DNA of 64,000 bases from Eucommia ulmoides (taxonomy: Eukaryota; Streptophyta; Magnoliopsida; Garryales; Eucommiaceae). The stretch covers positions 25,104,243-25,168,242 of the forward strand of contig CM028333.1 in the NCBI GenBank assembly GCA_016647705.1, read 5' to 3'. This document shows positions 10,206-22,039 of the stretch, piece by piece. The notes under the pieces were generated by a model. The model was not told the DNA's origin. It saw only the letters and a list, made by a program, of their open reading frames with translations, and did no database searches. The translations under genes and the position numbers were made by a program. Every line of letters starts with the position of its first letter. The first letter of the stretch is position 1.

Positions 10206-13200
10206 ATGGATGCAGAAGAAATCCAAGTTGATGAAAAATTTCCCTTGTTTTCTCGGAAAAGGATTCCCACTAAACAAGAATTAAAAATCCCAACATCCAC
10301 CACCGCCCAACACCCTAACCACCAAACCTCACACCTCCAAAAAGAAACAAACCCCAAGTCGACCCCTGACCACACGTCCTTCTCTGACCTCGGCCTTGCA
10401 GAATGGGCGGTTCAAACTTGCAAAGAACTGGGCATGAAAAGGCCCACTCCGGTCCAAAACCACTGTATTCCCCGAATTCTTGCTGGCGAAGACGTGCTAG
10501 GTTTAGCCCAGACTGGAAGTGGAAAAACGGCAGCTTTTGCTCTACCTATATTGCACCAGTTATCCAAGGATCCATATGGTGTGTATGCTCTGGTGATGAC
10601 TCCGACACGAGAGCTCGCGTATCAGCTGGCCGAACAGTTTCGGGCACTTGGTTCGTGCTTGAATTTGCGGTGTACTGTTGTGGTTGGTGGTATGGACATG
10701 ATTAACCAAGCCCAGACGCTGAAGCAGAGGCCACACATCGTCATTGCCACTCCTGGGAGGATTAAGGTTCTCATTGAGGAGAATCCTGATGACATTCCTG
10801 CTGTCTTCCATAAAACTAAGGTATTCTGCCGAGGCTTATGATTGTCCAAGTATATATAGCCATATTTTCGCTATATGTTGTAAAGTTTCAAAGTCTCCGT
10901 CTAATTAAAGAAATGCTGCCTTATGTGACATATTGCTTATGCAGTAAATTGATGCTTCTTACCATGAGTAACAGTTTTTAAATTTTACCACTTGATGCTG
11001 CCATGATACATTCAACTTAAGATGTGACACTTTTTTCACGTTGTTATAGGCTTTGCATGTTATTTGCTGCAATGGTCTTTTGGTGCATAACCAAAACTTG
11101 GGTAATGAAAATTGGGCCCTCAAAAGAACACTAAAATGGGGCATTTTTCATGGAAAACATACTAGCCACAATCAGTATCCAAAGACACCACCTGATACCA
11201 ATAAATATAAAATTAATTTAACAATAATATAATTTTAAATAATTTTATAAATCGATTAGTAATTAGGGTTATTTTACCATTGGTCTCTAAAATATTTGTC
11301 AAAGGCTCAAGGTGCCGAGGTCTCTTGGAGCCTAAGCGCAGGGCACAAGTGGGGCATATTATATAAAACAAGTCAAATGCATATTTTGATATTATTTATT
11401 AGCAATAACGATAATATTATACTTAATTTAATTCGATAGCATTTATTATTATAGTAGATTCAATTATATATCTAGTGAACCGTATCAAAATAATTGAGCA
11501 ACTTCAAATATTACAATCATGTAATTCCTCGATGATCAAAAAGTCCAAGAGATTAAAGACAATCTAATACTTCAGAAGACATGTTAAAGTACCAAAAGAG
11601 AAATTAAAGAGATCAAAATCTATATAGCCATGTTAATGTGTTAAACCTTTGTAATTTAAAAAAGGTGCTTCAACCACTTGTAATTAAGAGATGCATTAGA
11701 ACTTAAAATAACTTGGTATGTGTTAGGTAAGATCCAACATGCACTTTACTGAACACTTTCGAGTCAATTAAGTAGTGTAACATGCGCTAATGCAACTTTA
11801 TTGAACAACTTTCACTAGGCACGTGTTCTTTTTTCGAATCTCGTGTCTTGTGCCTAGGTGCGCTTCGAGCCTTGTTGGACATGCCTTGCTTAGGTTTAGT
11901 GATGTGCAAGATGGGTACCTTTGTGAGGCCGGAGCTCAGGTGTGCACCTTTGACAACTATGATCCCTAAACTTTGATTTAGTCTTAATTTTGTTTTCTTC
12001 CTTATTTTTTTTTTAACTTTAGTCCTCAAATTGAATTAAGTGTTTCAATCAAGGACATTTTGAATATACATTAATTGTTTTGGATGGAAAAAGTTGTCCA
12101 CAGCACATACTTCTGTTTAGGGGCAAGTAGGGATTTTCACATTTTTTTCTTATAAAATTTAGATTTATGCACTTGATAACAATCACAACTCTAGCTGCCA
12201 CAAGGAAAACTTAGGACACTACCGTAGCCGCCACCCCCCGGCCCACCCCTCGCGCGCCCCCCAAACTCAAGGAAAAAAAAAAGGCAGCCGTTGCAACTGC
12301 CGGTGCTGCTACTGAACCCGTCTTGAAGAACCATCTCCTAAAGCCTTTCAAGCGTTGCTACAAGGAAGACCAAATCGAAACTATCCAAACAACAAACCCA
12401 TCTTGAAGAATCAAGGCCTTTTATACTAAAGTTGCTAATAAGCTGTTGAAGACAGTTTGTTTTTGAAAGGCCTGTATGTCCACAAGGTAAAATACCAACA
12501 TCACATCCAGAAGGAAAGTATTCTTCTTGGTGACATCCCTTCAATTGGGCTAACTGATAATATATAGCATTTTTATCCATTCATTTCTCACAATGGCTAT
12601 GATCAATATAATCACAATGTGTTCTTCAAGAGAGTATCAAATTTCTTGAAGATCTTTGGAATGGAGCTTCAATTGTGCCCTGATTCAAGCCGCAACTTTT
12701 ATTCAGTTTTTCAATGACCTCCATTCATCTCTCGTGTAGATTGAAGGAGAAGATGAAAGGGAGGTGGGATCTGGTGTTTTCTCTCTCACCTATTTTTTAT
12801 TTTTGTTAAAAATATAATTTGGTAAATTTTATGAGTAAAAAAAGTGAAATTCCCTGCTTGTCCCCAATTTAAAAAATCATCGAACTTCCAAAATGTCCTT
12901 GATGTCAATGCAAATTAACTCAATAAAACTGAAATGAAAGATGTGAGTGTTTTATAATGAAAGTAGCCAAATCTCATAATATATTGATAGAGTTGTGCCT
13001 AAAATGTGGAAGGATATCATTGAATTTCATGTTCATGTATACAAACAATAGAAAATACTGATTGCTGTAGTGCAATGCTACTAAAGACCCTAAGTTACAT
13101 TATTAAACGTCCCATTTAACTTCTAAAGAAAAATGAGTGAAGTTTATTGTAAAAAAAAATTGCATTTTAAATGCTTTTGATTATCAATTAACTCAAAACA

Positions 13201-16200
13201 ACTACATATGTAATCTTAATTTATTGCACTATAAATTAATTAAAGATTTAACAAAAAAGTAAAATAGTAGTGTAACTCCACTAAGAAATAAAAATAATAA
13301 AGCATTAGTGTAATTCCCCTAAGAAATAAAATTTTCAATAGAAAAATAATATAATGCAGAAACAAAAACAAAGATAAGGCTAAATCACAATTTGTACCCT
13401 TGAAGTTTGGACACAATTGCACTTTGCCCCTGATCTTCTAATTTTTGCAAATTGATTGATGTGGTATCCCTACATAAGTGGGATAAAGGCTTAGTTGTTG
13501 TTGTGATTGATGCGGTATGCTTTTTGTATATAGTTGGCCCTATTACAGGTTCGACTAAGCAGGGAGGAAAGTGCAATCACACTCGAACTTCAAGGGTACA
13601 AAGTGCAATTTGACCCTAATTATTAATTAACCCAAAAATATATATCTACCGTTTTTTTGGTATCCAATTCATTTCAAGTTTTAGTTTGTTTGCTCTCTCA
13701 ATTTAAATTTTTTAAATAAAGTTTAATAACTAATTAAATCTACATTTATTGTTATTCATTTATTGATAAAAAGTTTAATTTATTTAATCTTTATCTGTCA
13801 ATTGATTGTAGGTAATCTATTATATTGTTCTTGAGAATAATTTTTATTTCCATGCAGAAGCAATACGCATACTTAGACAAAATTTTGTAAGCTATCCTTG
13901 TATTTACGAAAGAACTTTGTTTTCCAAGAAAAAGAATAGCCATATTACTTATAATTATACTGACTCACTAAATGTCTGGATAATAAGTCGTCTTACTAAA
14001 GGTGAGAAATGTTAAGGTAATAAATGTAGAAGTCTTAGCTAGATTTTAGAGTGGGAGAGTTTCATATCAGTTTGAATTTAAAAATATAGTTTATGTGGAT
14101 GCACTATTCTCTCCACAATACACACACACACATAACATACTCATATGTATGGATATGTGTTTGTCTATGTAGCAATTTTTTTTTTCTGTTACTGTGTTAT
14201 TTCTTTTTGCTTGCTTCTCACTTATTTAACAATTTAACGCTTGTTAGCAGCTAAGTTCAATGTTTGATCATTGTGTTTTAGCCTCAGGCCATGCCATTGC
14301 CTTAACCCCCCCCCCCAAAAAAAAAAAAAAAAAAAAAAAAAATCAACCAAAAAAAGAAGAGAAAATAATAATAAAAATAAAAATCATGTGATGAACTACT
14401 TTTTTTCTCACCCATATATATGTATGCATGTATATTATACATGTATACGTGTGTATTTGTCTGTATAAATAGCAAATAATTTTGGGCATCTTGGTGAACA
14501 ATCTACAAACTTGAAATTTTAGTCCACGCACTATAATAATTTTTTCAAAAGTCCGAAGTTATTGACTACATGAAAGTAACTGCAATATTTCTATGTAAAA
14601 AATAGCAGTGACTATAGACGTTTGACATAATTATTGGACTTCTCAAAAAAAATTGTACCAAGTGGGTTGCAAAATTTGGGTTTACAGCAAAACACCCAAG
14701 AAATTTTTGTTACTCTGTCATATATTTCTTTTTGCTGGCTTCGCTCTTATTTAACACTTGACACTGGTTAGTCCCGAAGTATCAATGTTTGTTCATTGTG
14801 TATTAGCTTCCGGCCATGATATCTTACATAAATATTTGTGTATATGCACTGTCTGTTGTTAGTTTCTAGTTCTGGATGAAGCTGATAGACTTCTTGATGT
14901 TGGCTTTGAAGAAGAATTAAGAGTGGTCTTTCGATGCCTACCAAACGAACGTCAGACTTTACTATTCTCGGCGACAATGACGGATGACCTACAAACGTTA
15001 CTTGAGCTTTCTGCAAATAAGGCATACTTCTATGAGGCTTATGAAGGCTTCAAGACAGTTGAGTCTCTCACACAACAATATGTTTTTATCCCCAAAAATG
15101 TGAAGGATGTTTATCTGCTACACATTTTGTCCAAACTTGAAGAGATGGGCATCCGTTCCGGCATCATATTTGTTTCCACCTGCAGGTATCATTCCCCCAC
15201 GTATTCATATGGTGCTTATAGGCATATAATATTTTCTCTGAGAAAAGTTTGCTGTTGGTTTGGGTAAATTTCATTTACCTCCCATGAGGTATGGTCTTGT
15301 TATAGATAAACTTCCCTTTTTTCTTCTCTGTCACGTTGCCCTTCTTTTGCTATGAAAGTAATAACAGATTCTTCCCTTTGTTAATAACATGAAGTGACTG
15401 GCCATTTATAGAAAGTGATAGCTGCATAATATTGAGCCTCAAATCCCAAAAATGCTGTAAATACTCATATTACTATTTTTTAAACCCATGTTACTAAATT
15501 ATAATTAAATAAGAAAAAAGGGTTTCAACTTTCATGTTTTTTTTTGTTTTTTTTTTAACAAGTATATATTTCTCAAAAAGAAAAAGTCACCCACTTATCA
15601 CTGACCCCGAGATCACCTACCCCCACCCTAATCAGGGGTGCAGCTTGCTCAGTTGCCCCGGAGGGGGGGGCTCAAGCCCCCTGAACTTTTGAAATTTTCA
15701 CAAATTTTCGCTATTACCCATATACTTTTAGAAAAAAACAATTAAAGTCTTTTGAAAATTTACATAAACCCCCTCTAAATTATAAAAATATCTAATAAAC
15801 TCCTTAAAATAAATTTGCACCTCAACCAATTCTCAGGATCCACGGCTGACCCCAATACTTTCCACCTCTTCCGTTTTTCTCTGACTGCTCTTGCCGTCAC
15901 AACCGATGATCTCCATTGTTGGGAATCCTCATCATGGGAAGCTGCTTTGACGATCTGTTGCTCTTTCATAAACTACAACGATATATGAAAGATCAAAATA
16001 TTTTTAATAGCACAAGTGAGTTCAATAGACCATTGAAACCATTAATCAAGAAAATGCAAAAAAAATTCTCAGGGGCAGTTCTTCAGTCTCCATTTTCAAT
16101 CCCCTGCTATTGTTAATTTTGAAATTTACCCTTCATATCATCATGGTGTTCTTTTGATTTTCACGGTGATTTTGCAAGACCTTCTCAATTCAAGATTTGT

Positions 16201-19114
16201 TCTTTATGCTCAATTTGTCTTCTCACTACTCATTCCTACCCCATGCACTGCCAGAGAATCAAAGATTCACCCAACGCATAGTGAAAGGTATCATTTGTAT
16301 CCAAGTCAAAACCCTATCGCAACTCTATAATTTTACAAACTTGATGGTGGCCATGATAATTGGATCTGCCACGATCTTGTTCAGGAGCAGATGTTGAAGA
16401 ACTATGGATTGAGAAATGAATTGATTCTAAGGTTTATGGCAGTGGGTGGTGGTGGCCATCTCAATTTCGAATGGTGGCCCCTGGCGGCATGATTGAAGAG
16501 CTGTGGGGTGACATGATTTGATTTGGGGCTTTATGGTGAGCTGCATGTGGGCGGTTGCTGCTGGATGGTGATGGTGGGGTAGGAATCTTTCTGGGAGAGG
16601 GGGCGAATGGTTTGGGTTTGTCACAGAGGGAGGTTAGAGGGAGGGGAGGGGATAGAATAGAGGCTTCTTTTGTTTTATATACTGCAAAGAAAGAAGAGAA
16701 TTTTTTTGTTTTCTTGAAATTTGGAAAAGCCAAAAGAAATTCATGTAGCCATCCCTATTAAGGTGGGACAAAAACTTTGTTGTTGTTGATTTTGGTTATT
16801 TAATGTGTACGATTTTATTTTATATTTATTTTTGTGATTATCTTCAATATTATTTCGAAACAAACAAATGATATAGGACAATGGCTTCCCTTTTTAGCTT
16901 GTTAATTCTGCCTGCATAGCACCTAATGATAAATGATAAGAAATAGGAAACTAAAGCCAAGTAGAACAAAATGGATGCACTATGGTTGAGGCATTCTCTG
17001 ATGTACATTTATTTATTTCTCACTTATATTACTTATTTCCTCTATAGATATCGTAAATGTGATCTGTGGCCACGTGAAGCGTATTTTTTAGTAGTAGTAG
17101 TAGATGGGCATCTTCTTCCAACCCTATGCGTCGGAGAGGCTTAAGTCCTTTTTAAAAATGAAAGAGGAAGAAAACAATGAAAAACTTTGTAGTCCTCAAA
17201 GTTGTGTGATTTGAACTGAGAATTTTATTCCAGAAAATATTTTCTTGCAAGTTTTGTTATGTGCATGATACTCACTATACTGCTTGCCTTGAGCAGGGCT
17301 TGTCATCTCTTAAGCCTATTACTAGAGGAGCTTGACGTGGAAGTGGCAGCATTGCATTCATTTAAATCCCAGTCTTTGCGTCTTGCTGCACTTCATCAAT
17401 TCAAGTCTGGCAAGGTTTCCATATTGCTTGCAACTGATGTGGCCAGCAGGGGATTGGATATTCCAACAGTTGACCTTGTTATCAATTATGATATTCCTAG
17501 GTCATATTTGGTTGTAGTGTCAGATTGTTTAGTTCATTGTTTTACATTTTTTTCCAGCTAGTAAAAGAGGCTCTACAATTGCAGGTATCCAAGGGACTAT
17601 GTTCATCGTGTTGGACGTACTGCAAGAGCAGGCAGAGGAGGGCTTGCCATAAGTTTTGTAACCCAGGTAAGAAGTAGATAGAATGATCATGTCGTTTTTT
17701 GTAAGTTGTAAATTTTTGTTAATGTATTACTTGTCACCAAAATGGGAAGGCCTTTATGAAGATCTATCTATTTGAGATAATATCATTTACCTTAGAGGGT
17801 TAGTATACTAATCTAAGCAACCTCTACTTTTTTGTGACGTTGTTTGTGATTTGGGATTTTGTATCAAATTCCCCGCAAATTTATCGATGGACAGTGAATG
17901 ATGCCCGCATGACATCTACAAATTTCCAACTATGCCTAACTTAATTTTCTCTTCTTTTCCTTCCTTTTCCTTCATTCTTTTCATTTTCCTTTTTTGTTTA
18001 TTCCTCATACTCCCTCCGTCGCTATAGCAAACCAACAAAATCCTCTTCAAGACTGCCACGTCTCACACACACACACACACACAGATGAAACTGAGTTGGT
18101 TGTGGTCTTGATGCGGTGGTTCTAATCTGGAAGGTGGACCTCAAACATACTGCAACACCAATTGAAAAATTCAAAACGATTATCATTGATTGAAAAATTG
18201 TTGAAGGTAAAGTCTTTTGGTCTTCATTTTGATTGAATTTCTTGTCATCACAGATTGGCCAGACTGATAATAGCCAATTTTAATGTTCATGTCACTTGAT
18301 TAGAATTTTTAATTTTTTTCTGGTCTTCATTTTGATTGAATTTCCTCTTGTTACCACAGATTGGCCAGGCTGATATATAGCTAATTTAGATGTTCATGTC
18401 TCTTGATCAAAATTATTAATATTTTTTTATCTGGTATTGGCTGATTGACAAATTTTCTAGAGCAGGCAGCCCCTCCCCTTGCCCGCATTTTCTTTTCAAG
18501 CCGGTGTAGAAACTCTCTGGAATGATGACTATAGTTTACTTAGTTTGGCGTTCTGTGCAGAATGACGTAGATCTAATACACGAAATCGAAGCAGATCTTG
18601 GGAAACAATTGGACAAGTTTGAATGTAAAGAGAATGAGGTGCTTGCTGATATCACAAAGGTAAGACATTTTCATACGATTTATTGAATCATCTTATGATG
18701 AATATTGGGTTATCCTTTTTCATTAGCCATTGGTACTTTTGCACTTGATATGACCCGTCTGGCTTTAGAAGTTGTGGATTAAGCACGAACCTTCTTTTGG
18801 ATAATAAGGTCAAACATTCATGTCGGGTTCTGCCCACGTATTCTTTTTCCAATTTTGGTTACCCATGTTGTGGAACCAAGTCAGACGAACAGAAATAAAA
18901 TAAAATCTGATTTTGTTCTGTTCTTGCATTTCTGAAACAAATTTTTGTGACCCTTCTGCTGCTACTTGGTGATTTGCAGGTGTACAAGGCAAAGCGTGTT
19001 GCAACCATGAAGATGATGGATGATGGGTTTGAGGAGAAAGTAAAAGAACGGAAGCTGCAGAAATTGAAGACGTTAACAGAAAAAGGACTATTGCAGAAAA
19101 AGAGAAGAAGATAA
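10206..19114 (+). CDS. RH36: DEAD-box ATP-dependent RNA helicase 36-like (DDX49/Dbp8 type)
   Basis: Six exons give 485 aa: 10206-10820, 14863-15185, 17297-17500, 17585-17666, 18561-18659, 18980-19114. All junctions are GT-AG, phases match, and the stop is TAA. Visible motifs are Q (RPTPVQ, about residue 79), I (AQTGSGKT, 101-108), Ia (PTRELAYQ), Ib (TPGR), II (DEAD, 210-213), III (SAT, 241-243), V ([10 protein letters not shown], about 358) and VI ([13 protein letters not shown], about 386). The C-terminus is Lys/Arg-rich. Arabidopsis RH36 (SLOW WALKER 3) and yeast Dbp8 belong to this type and act in the nucleolus on 18S pre-rRNA maturation. The length is close to the Arabidopsis protein. Introns 1 (4.0 kb) and 2 (2.1 kb) are swollen by MITEs and repeats, but no coding break is seen. 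The start is the first ATG in frame; an upstream TTG extension was not used. Confidence 0.93.
11285..11962. mobile_element. Terminal-inverted-repeat element in RH36 intron 1 (AAAGGCGC family)
   Basis: The left end TTGTCAAAGGCTCAAGGTG is inverted at the right end (GTGCACCTTTGACAACTATG). Both ends continue with GC-rich GGCTTAGGC-like sequence around an A/T-rich core. The same kind of ends frame 43550-45532. I see no coding sequence. Target duplication is unclear. Confidence 0.55.
12047..12904. mobile_element. Non-autonomous TIR element in RH36 intron 1
   Basis: GGGGCAAGTAGGGATTTTCA (from about 12120) is inverted near 12843-12875 as TGAAATTCCCTGCTTGTCCCC. ATCAAGGACATTTTG at 12048 is inverted at 12890-12904. 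The arms are unequal in length by about 40 bases. The core has a C-rich run near 12230 but no persuasive gene. Confidence 0.55.
13378..13618. mobile_element. Short MITE in RH36 intron 1 carrying a SINE 3' fragment
   Basis: The terminal inverted repeats are about 50 bp long. Left: TTTGTACCCTTGAAGTTTGG then CAATTGCACTTTGCCCC. Right: the inverse, GGAAAGTGCAATC then CTTCAAGGGTACAAAGTGC. The element is 241 bp with no coding sequence. A 37-bp SINE tail sits inside it. Confidence 0.75.
13468..13504 (+). mobile_element. 5'-truncated SINE (3' tail only)
   Basis: The piece CCCTACATAAGTGGGATAAA, then GGCTTAGTTGTTGTTGT, matches the 3' tail style of plant SINEs with TTG-repeat ends. It is flanked by a 14-bp target duplication GATTGATGYGGTAT (13454-13467 and 13505-13518, one difference). 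It lies inside the MITE at 13378-13618. Confidence 0.6.
14186..14820. repeat. Direct duplication near the 3' end of RH36 intron 1
   Basis: The segment at about 14186-14300 (CTGTTACTGTGTTATTTC, TTTTTGCTTGCTTC, CAATGTTTGATCATTGTGT) recurs at about 14707-14820 in diverged form. The second copy lies just before the acceptor of exon 2. Between the copies are a C9 run followed by an A27-type run (14307-14342) and TA/GT-rich simple sequence. Confidence 0.7.
15540..17060. other. RH36 intron 2 insert of unclear type
   Basis: GC-rich text with AGTTGCCCCGGAGGGGGGG near 15650 and a Gly/Ser-poor frame on each strand suggest decayed element sequence. The segment 16460-16730 is GC-rich; its minus strand reads Pro/Ser-rich codons. 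None has domain features I recognise. Near 16753-16788, CCCTATTAAGGTGGG followed by TTTGTTGTTGTTG resembles the SINE tail seen at 13468, without a clear target duplication. Confidence 0.35.
18218..18425. repeat. Two-copy 103-bp tandem repeat in RH36 intron 4
   Basis: TGGTCTTCATTTTGATTGAA starts at 18218 and again at 18321. Each copy continues with CACAGATTGGCCAG and TGTTCATGTC. Divergence between copies is modest. A CA microsatellite lies upstream at 18065-18082. Confidence 0.8.
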
Positions 19115-19353
19115 AAGAGAGCAAGGCCTGCTGCTAAATAGTTGGTTGGGGGGACTGCTGATTATGTATCTTTCTGTCTTCAAGTCTCTGTAAAGCTGCC
19201 TGTAGTTTAGGACTCCATTTTTTTGAACAAGTGACTACTGTTATCCAATGGTCTGACTAACTTAAATGTGTTATTCAACAAGGAAATAGTGAGTTTTGCT
19301 TGTCTAGGTTGGACTCTCAACTTGAATTTTATTGGGATGGTGTAACTTTTGGA

Positions 19354-19436
19354 ATCTACAATAGACTTAAGTGGTTCGACCCTTTTCCGGACCCTATGCG
19401 TAGCGGGAGATTTGTAGTATCGGATTGCTCTTTTTT
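19354..19436 (+). mobile_element. 5'-truncated TS-like SINE with 13-bp target duplication
   Basis: TACAATAGACTTAAGTGG, then TTTTCCGGACCCTATGCGTA, GCGGGAG and a T6 end match the well-known 3' half of tobacco-type TS SINEs. It is flanked by a perfect 13-bp direct repeat GGTGTAACTTTTG (19339-19351 and 19437-19449). The tRNA-like promoter half is missing, so it cannot be transcribed by Pol III on its own. It lies in the region just downstream of RH36. Confidence 0.8.
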
Positions 19437-19967
19437 GGTGTAACTTTTGAAACCCACTTGGAGACTATTTATAATGATTAAATGTAGGTTGAAAAAAAAT
19501 ATAGAGAAACATTTGATTGCCAAGTGAAACAATCATGCCACCAGAGAGCAACGGATCTTCTGAATCACCGAGATCTTTGCGCACAACAATGGCAAAGTCC
19601 TCGCTTCAGTTAATTGAATCGATAGATTCTTCAATCGTTATATAATGTGAAATTTTTCCTTAAAATCCTGGATTGAAAACTTTTGGTACGGGTTTTTATA
19701 TTTTCAACATTAGAATATTTAAATTTTTTCACCAAGAATCGAAAGGTACGTTAAATGTTAGAGTTACATTATATTCAAACCGCATATGCAACCTTATTTT
19801 TGTTTAATTTTCCTTCAATTTTTAAGGCTTGATTTTTAAGTTATTTTGTGGTGTATAACAACAAATTTTAAGATTTTTTATTTTTTACTATTTATCCTCA
19901 TTTTCATGCTTTGTTTGATCGATAAGGTAACTGGTTAGCATCCAATGAGGATTACCTTAGAATTATT

Positions 19968-20190
19968 GTGGAATTGAATGTGGTAGAAGTTGTCAAGCTA
20001 ATTACGGAAGAATGTCCAAACAATCACAAATTTAAAGTCTGGATTAATGATTGCAGAAGGATGACGAAGGTGAAAGGCTATGTGATCCAGTTGACACTGA
20101 GAAAAGACAACAAATGTGAAGATTATCTGGCTAACAAAGGAATGGAAAGGAAGGAGTTTAGATTGATGATTAATTCTCCTGAGTACATGA
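19968..20190 (+). pseudogene. RNase H-like domain remnant (retroelement-derived, RVT_3 type)
   Basis: The frame reads VVEVVKLITEECPNNHKF, then an I..CRRM segment and QLTLRKDNKCEDYLANKG. This is the usual C-terminal pattern of the plant RNase H-like domain found in LINE and other retroelement proteins: the conserved R..N..AD..A segment with AD changed to ED here. There is no start region or catalytic N-terminal part, and the frame runs into T-rich and GT-repeat sequence. It is a short orphan piece. Confidence 0.5.
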
Positions 20191-20975
20191 ATAACCCTCT
20201 TCTTCTTTTTCTTTTTTTTTTTTTGTGTGTGTGTGTGTGTGTAATGTGATTGGAAGCCTTTGACATGTGTCCTTAGTTCTTGTGTATTTTACCAAAATTA
20301 AAACATAAATAAATATAGATCGTGGTTTGTTTTAAGTAACTAATAATATTGTCTCGATCTCTTAAAATTTCAATCCATATAGACAAATCATCAAGCAATT
20401 CTTTCCAACCAATCTATGTCAAGCCATCATAATTATGTTGACATCAAAAAACTCTATTCTAATTCATCATTTAATCTGTTTCATTATTTTTCAATCACAC
20501 ATGCAATCCTATTTATGTGTTCTACCCTTGAATTTTTATCAATCTTAGGGTTTAATACTGAAGTATTTTTGGGGAATTTAACAAGATAGTAATGACATTT
20601 CATTTTTTTAACATCTTCTACGTGCATCTTTGGTTCAACAATTGTGGATTTCACTGATTAATCAGATAGTATTTTTTATACTAAAACTTATGATTTCATT
20701 TTACTTCAACAATAAATTTTAAATATCATCATTTTTTCTAGATTTCATTCAAGTTGAAAATTGATCACATTTAGTATTTTCATCTAAAATATGATTTGTA
20801 AATCAACCTTTTCAATTTCAATTTTTTGGAAGCAGTAAATGTCAAAATACATTTATTTTGAATTCAAATATCTTACATCAAAATTAAAAGTTTTTTTTTT
20901 TTTTTTTTCATTTGAAGTTTGGAAATTTATCACATAAGTTTTTACTCTATTCTTTATTGAGCTTTTTATTTTAGG

Positions 20976-21858
20976 AAAAATTGGCGAAAAGTCTTTTTTT
21001 TTTTAAGTCTAATTGGTGAAAAGTCCTTTTATGTTATTAGGTTTTAATTTTGTCCTTTAAGTTATATTTCATTTGTGTTTTAGTCCCGCATTGCAGGAAT
21101 TTTAGGAATATTGCAGGGATTGTAAGGAGCCTTTTAGTGAGTACATTTGAATTTTATAATGAATTATGTTACATGTAACTAATGTTAATTACAATTTTAT
21201 AATTGCTACTTTTCACACATATTTGAGATTTTTTAGTTACATGTGCTTATATAATATTAGTTATATGTTATAATTATATATATATATATATATATATAAT
21301 ATTTTGTGGCGTTACTGAAAAAATAGTAAATTATGTTACATGTAACTAATGTTAGTTACAATTTCATAATAGTTACTTTTCACATATATTTGGACATTTT
21401 TAGTTACATATGCTTATATAATATTAGTTACATGTTACAATTACATATAAATATATATATATGTGTGTGTATAATATTTTATGACGTTACTGAAAAAATA
21501 TCAAACTTTTTAGTTAAATATTAGAGACATGTAACTAAAAAGTTACATATTATTGAAATATGTAACTAAAAAATATTAAATTTTTTAGTTACATATTAGA
21601 GACATATAACTAAAAAGTTACATATTGTAGAATATGTAACTGAATTTTTTTTTTTAAAAAAATAAAAATAAAATTAGTTACTTGTAACTAATACAGTAAT
21701 ATTACATAAAAAATAGTTACATGTAACTAGCGCGTGGCTATCACGTGAGTAAGACTTCAACCTCTTTAAAACAGATGGGACTAAATCAAAAGTTTTTACT
21801 GCATGTAGGATTTTTGACCAATTAGAACTTAAATGTATGACTTTTCACCCATTGTCCC
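20976..21858. mobile_element. Mutator-type MITE with 9-bp target duplication (GTTACATGTAAC family)
   Basis: The ends are GGAAAAATTGGCGAAAAGTC and its imperfect inverse GACTTTTCACCCATTGTCCC. A perfect 9-bp direct repeat TTTATTTTA flanks it (20967-20975 and 21859-21867), which is typical of Mutator-like elements. The 883-bp core is filled with direct and inverted copies of TTAGTTACATGTAACTAA-like sequence and has no coding sequence. It belongs to the same family as 5886-9731 and 46127-46772. Confidence 0.85.
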
Positions 21859-22039
21859 TTTATTTTATAGTCCTTATTTAAGAGATAACGTAGAAAAACG
21901 ACCAAACAAAGAGTTGTGTTAACTTTTGAACCATTTCATACAACTAATTAAGTTTTTTATCCATGACAACTAGAAAAGAATCGTAAAATGACAAATATGC
22001 CCTTGCTTCTTTCTCTCTCTAAATTCCTAACCATAATTA

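Noticed and set aside
16461-16733. Minus-strand 90-codon gene in RH36 intron 2
   Set aside because: Only Pro/Ser-rich low-complexity codons, no domain, and no conserved start or splice context.
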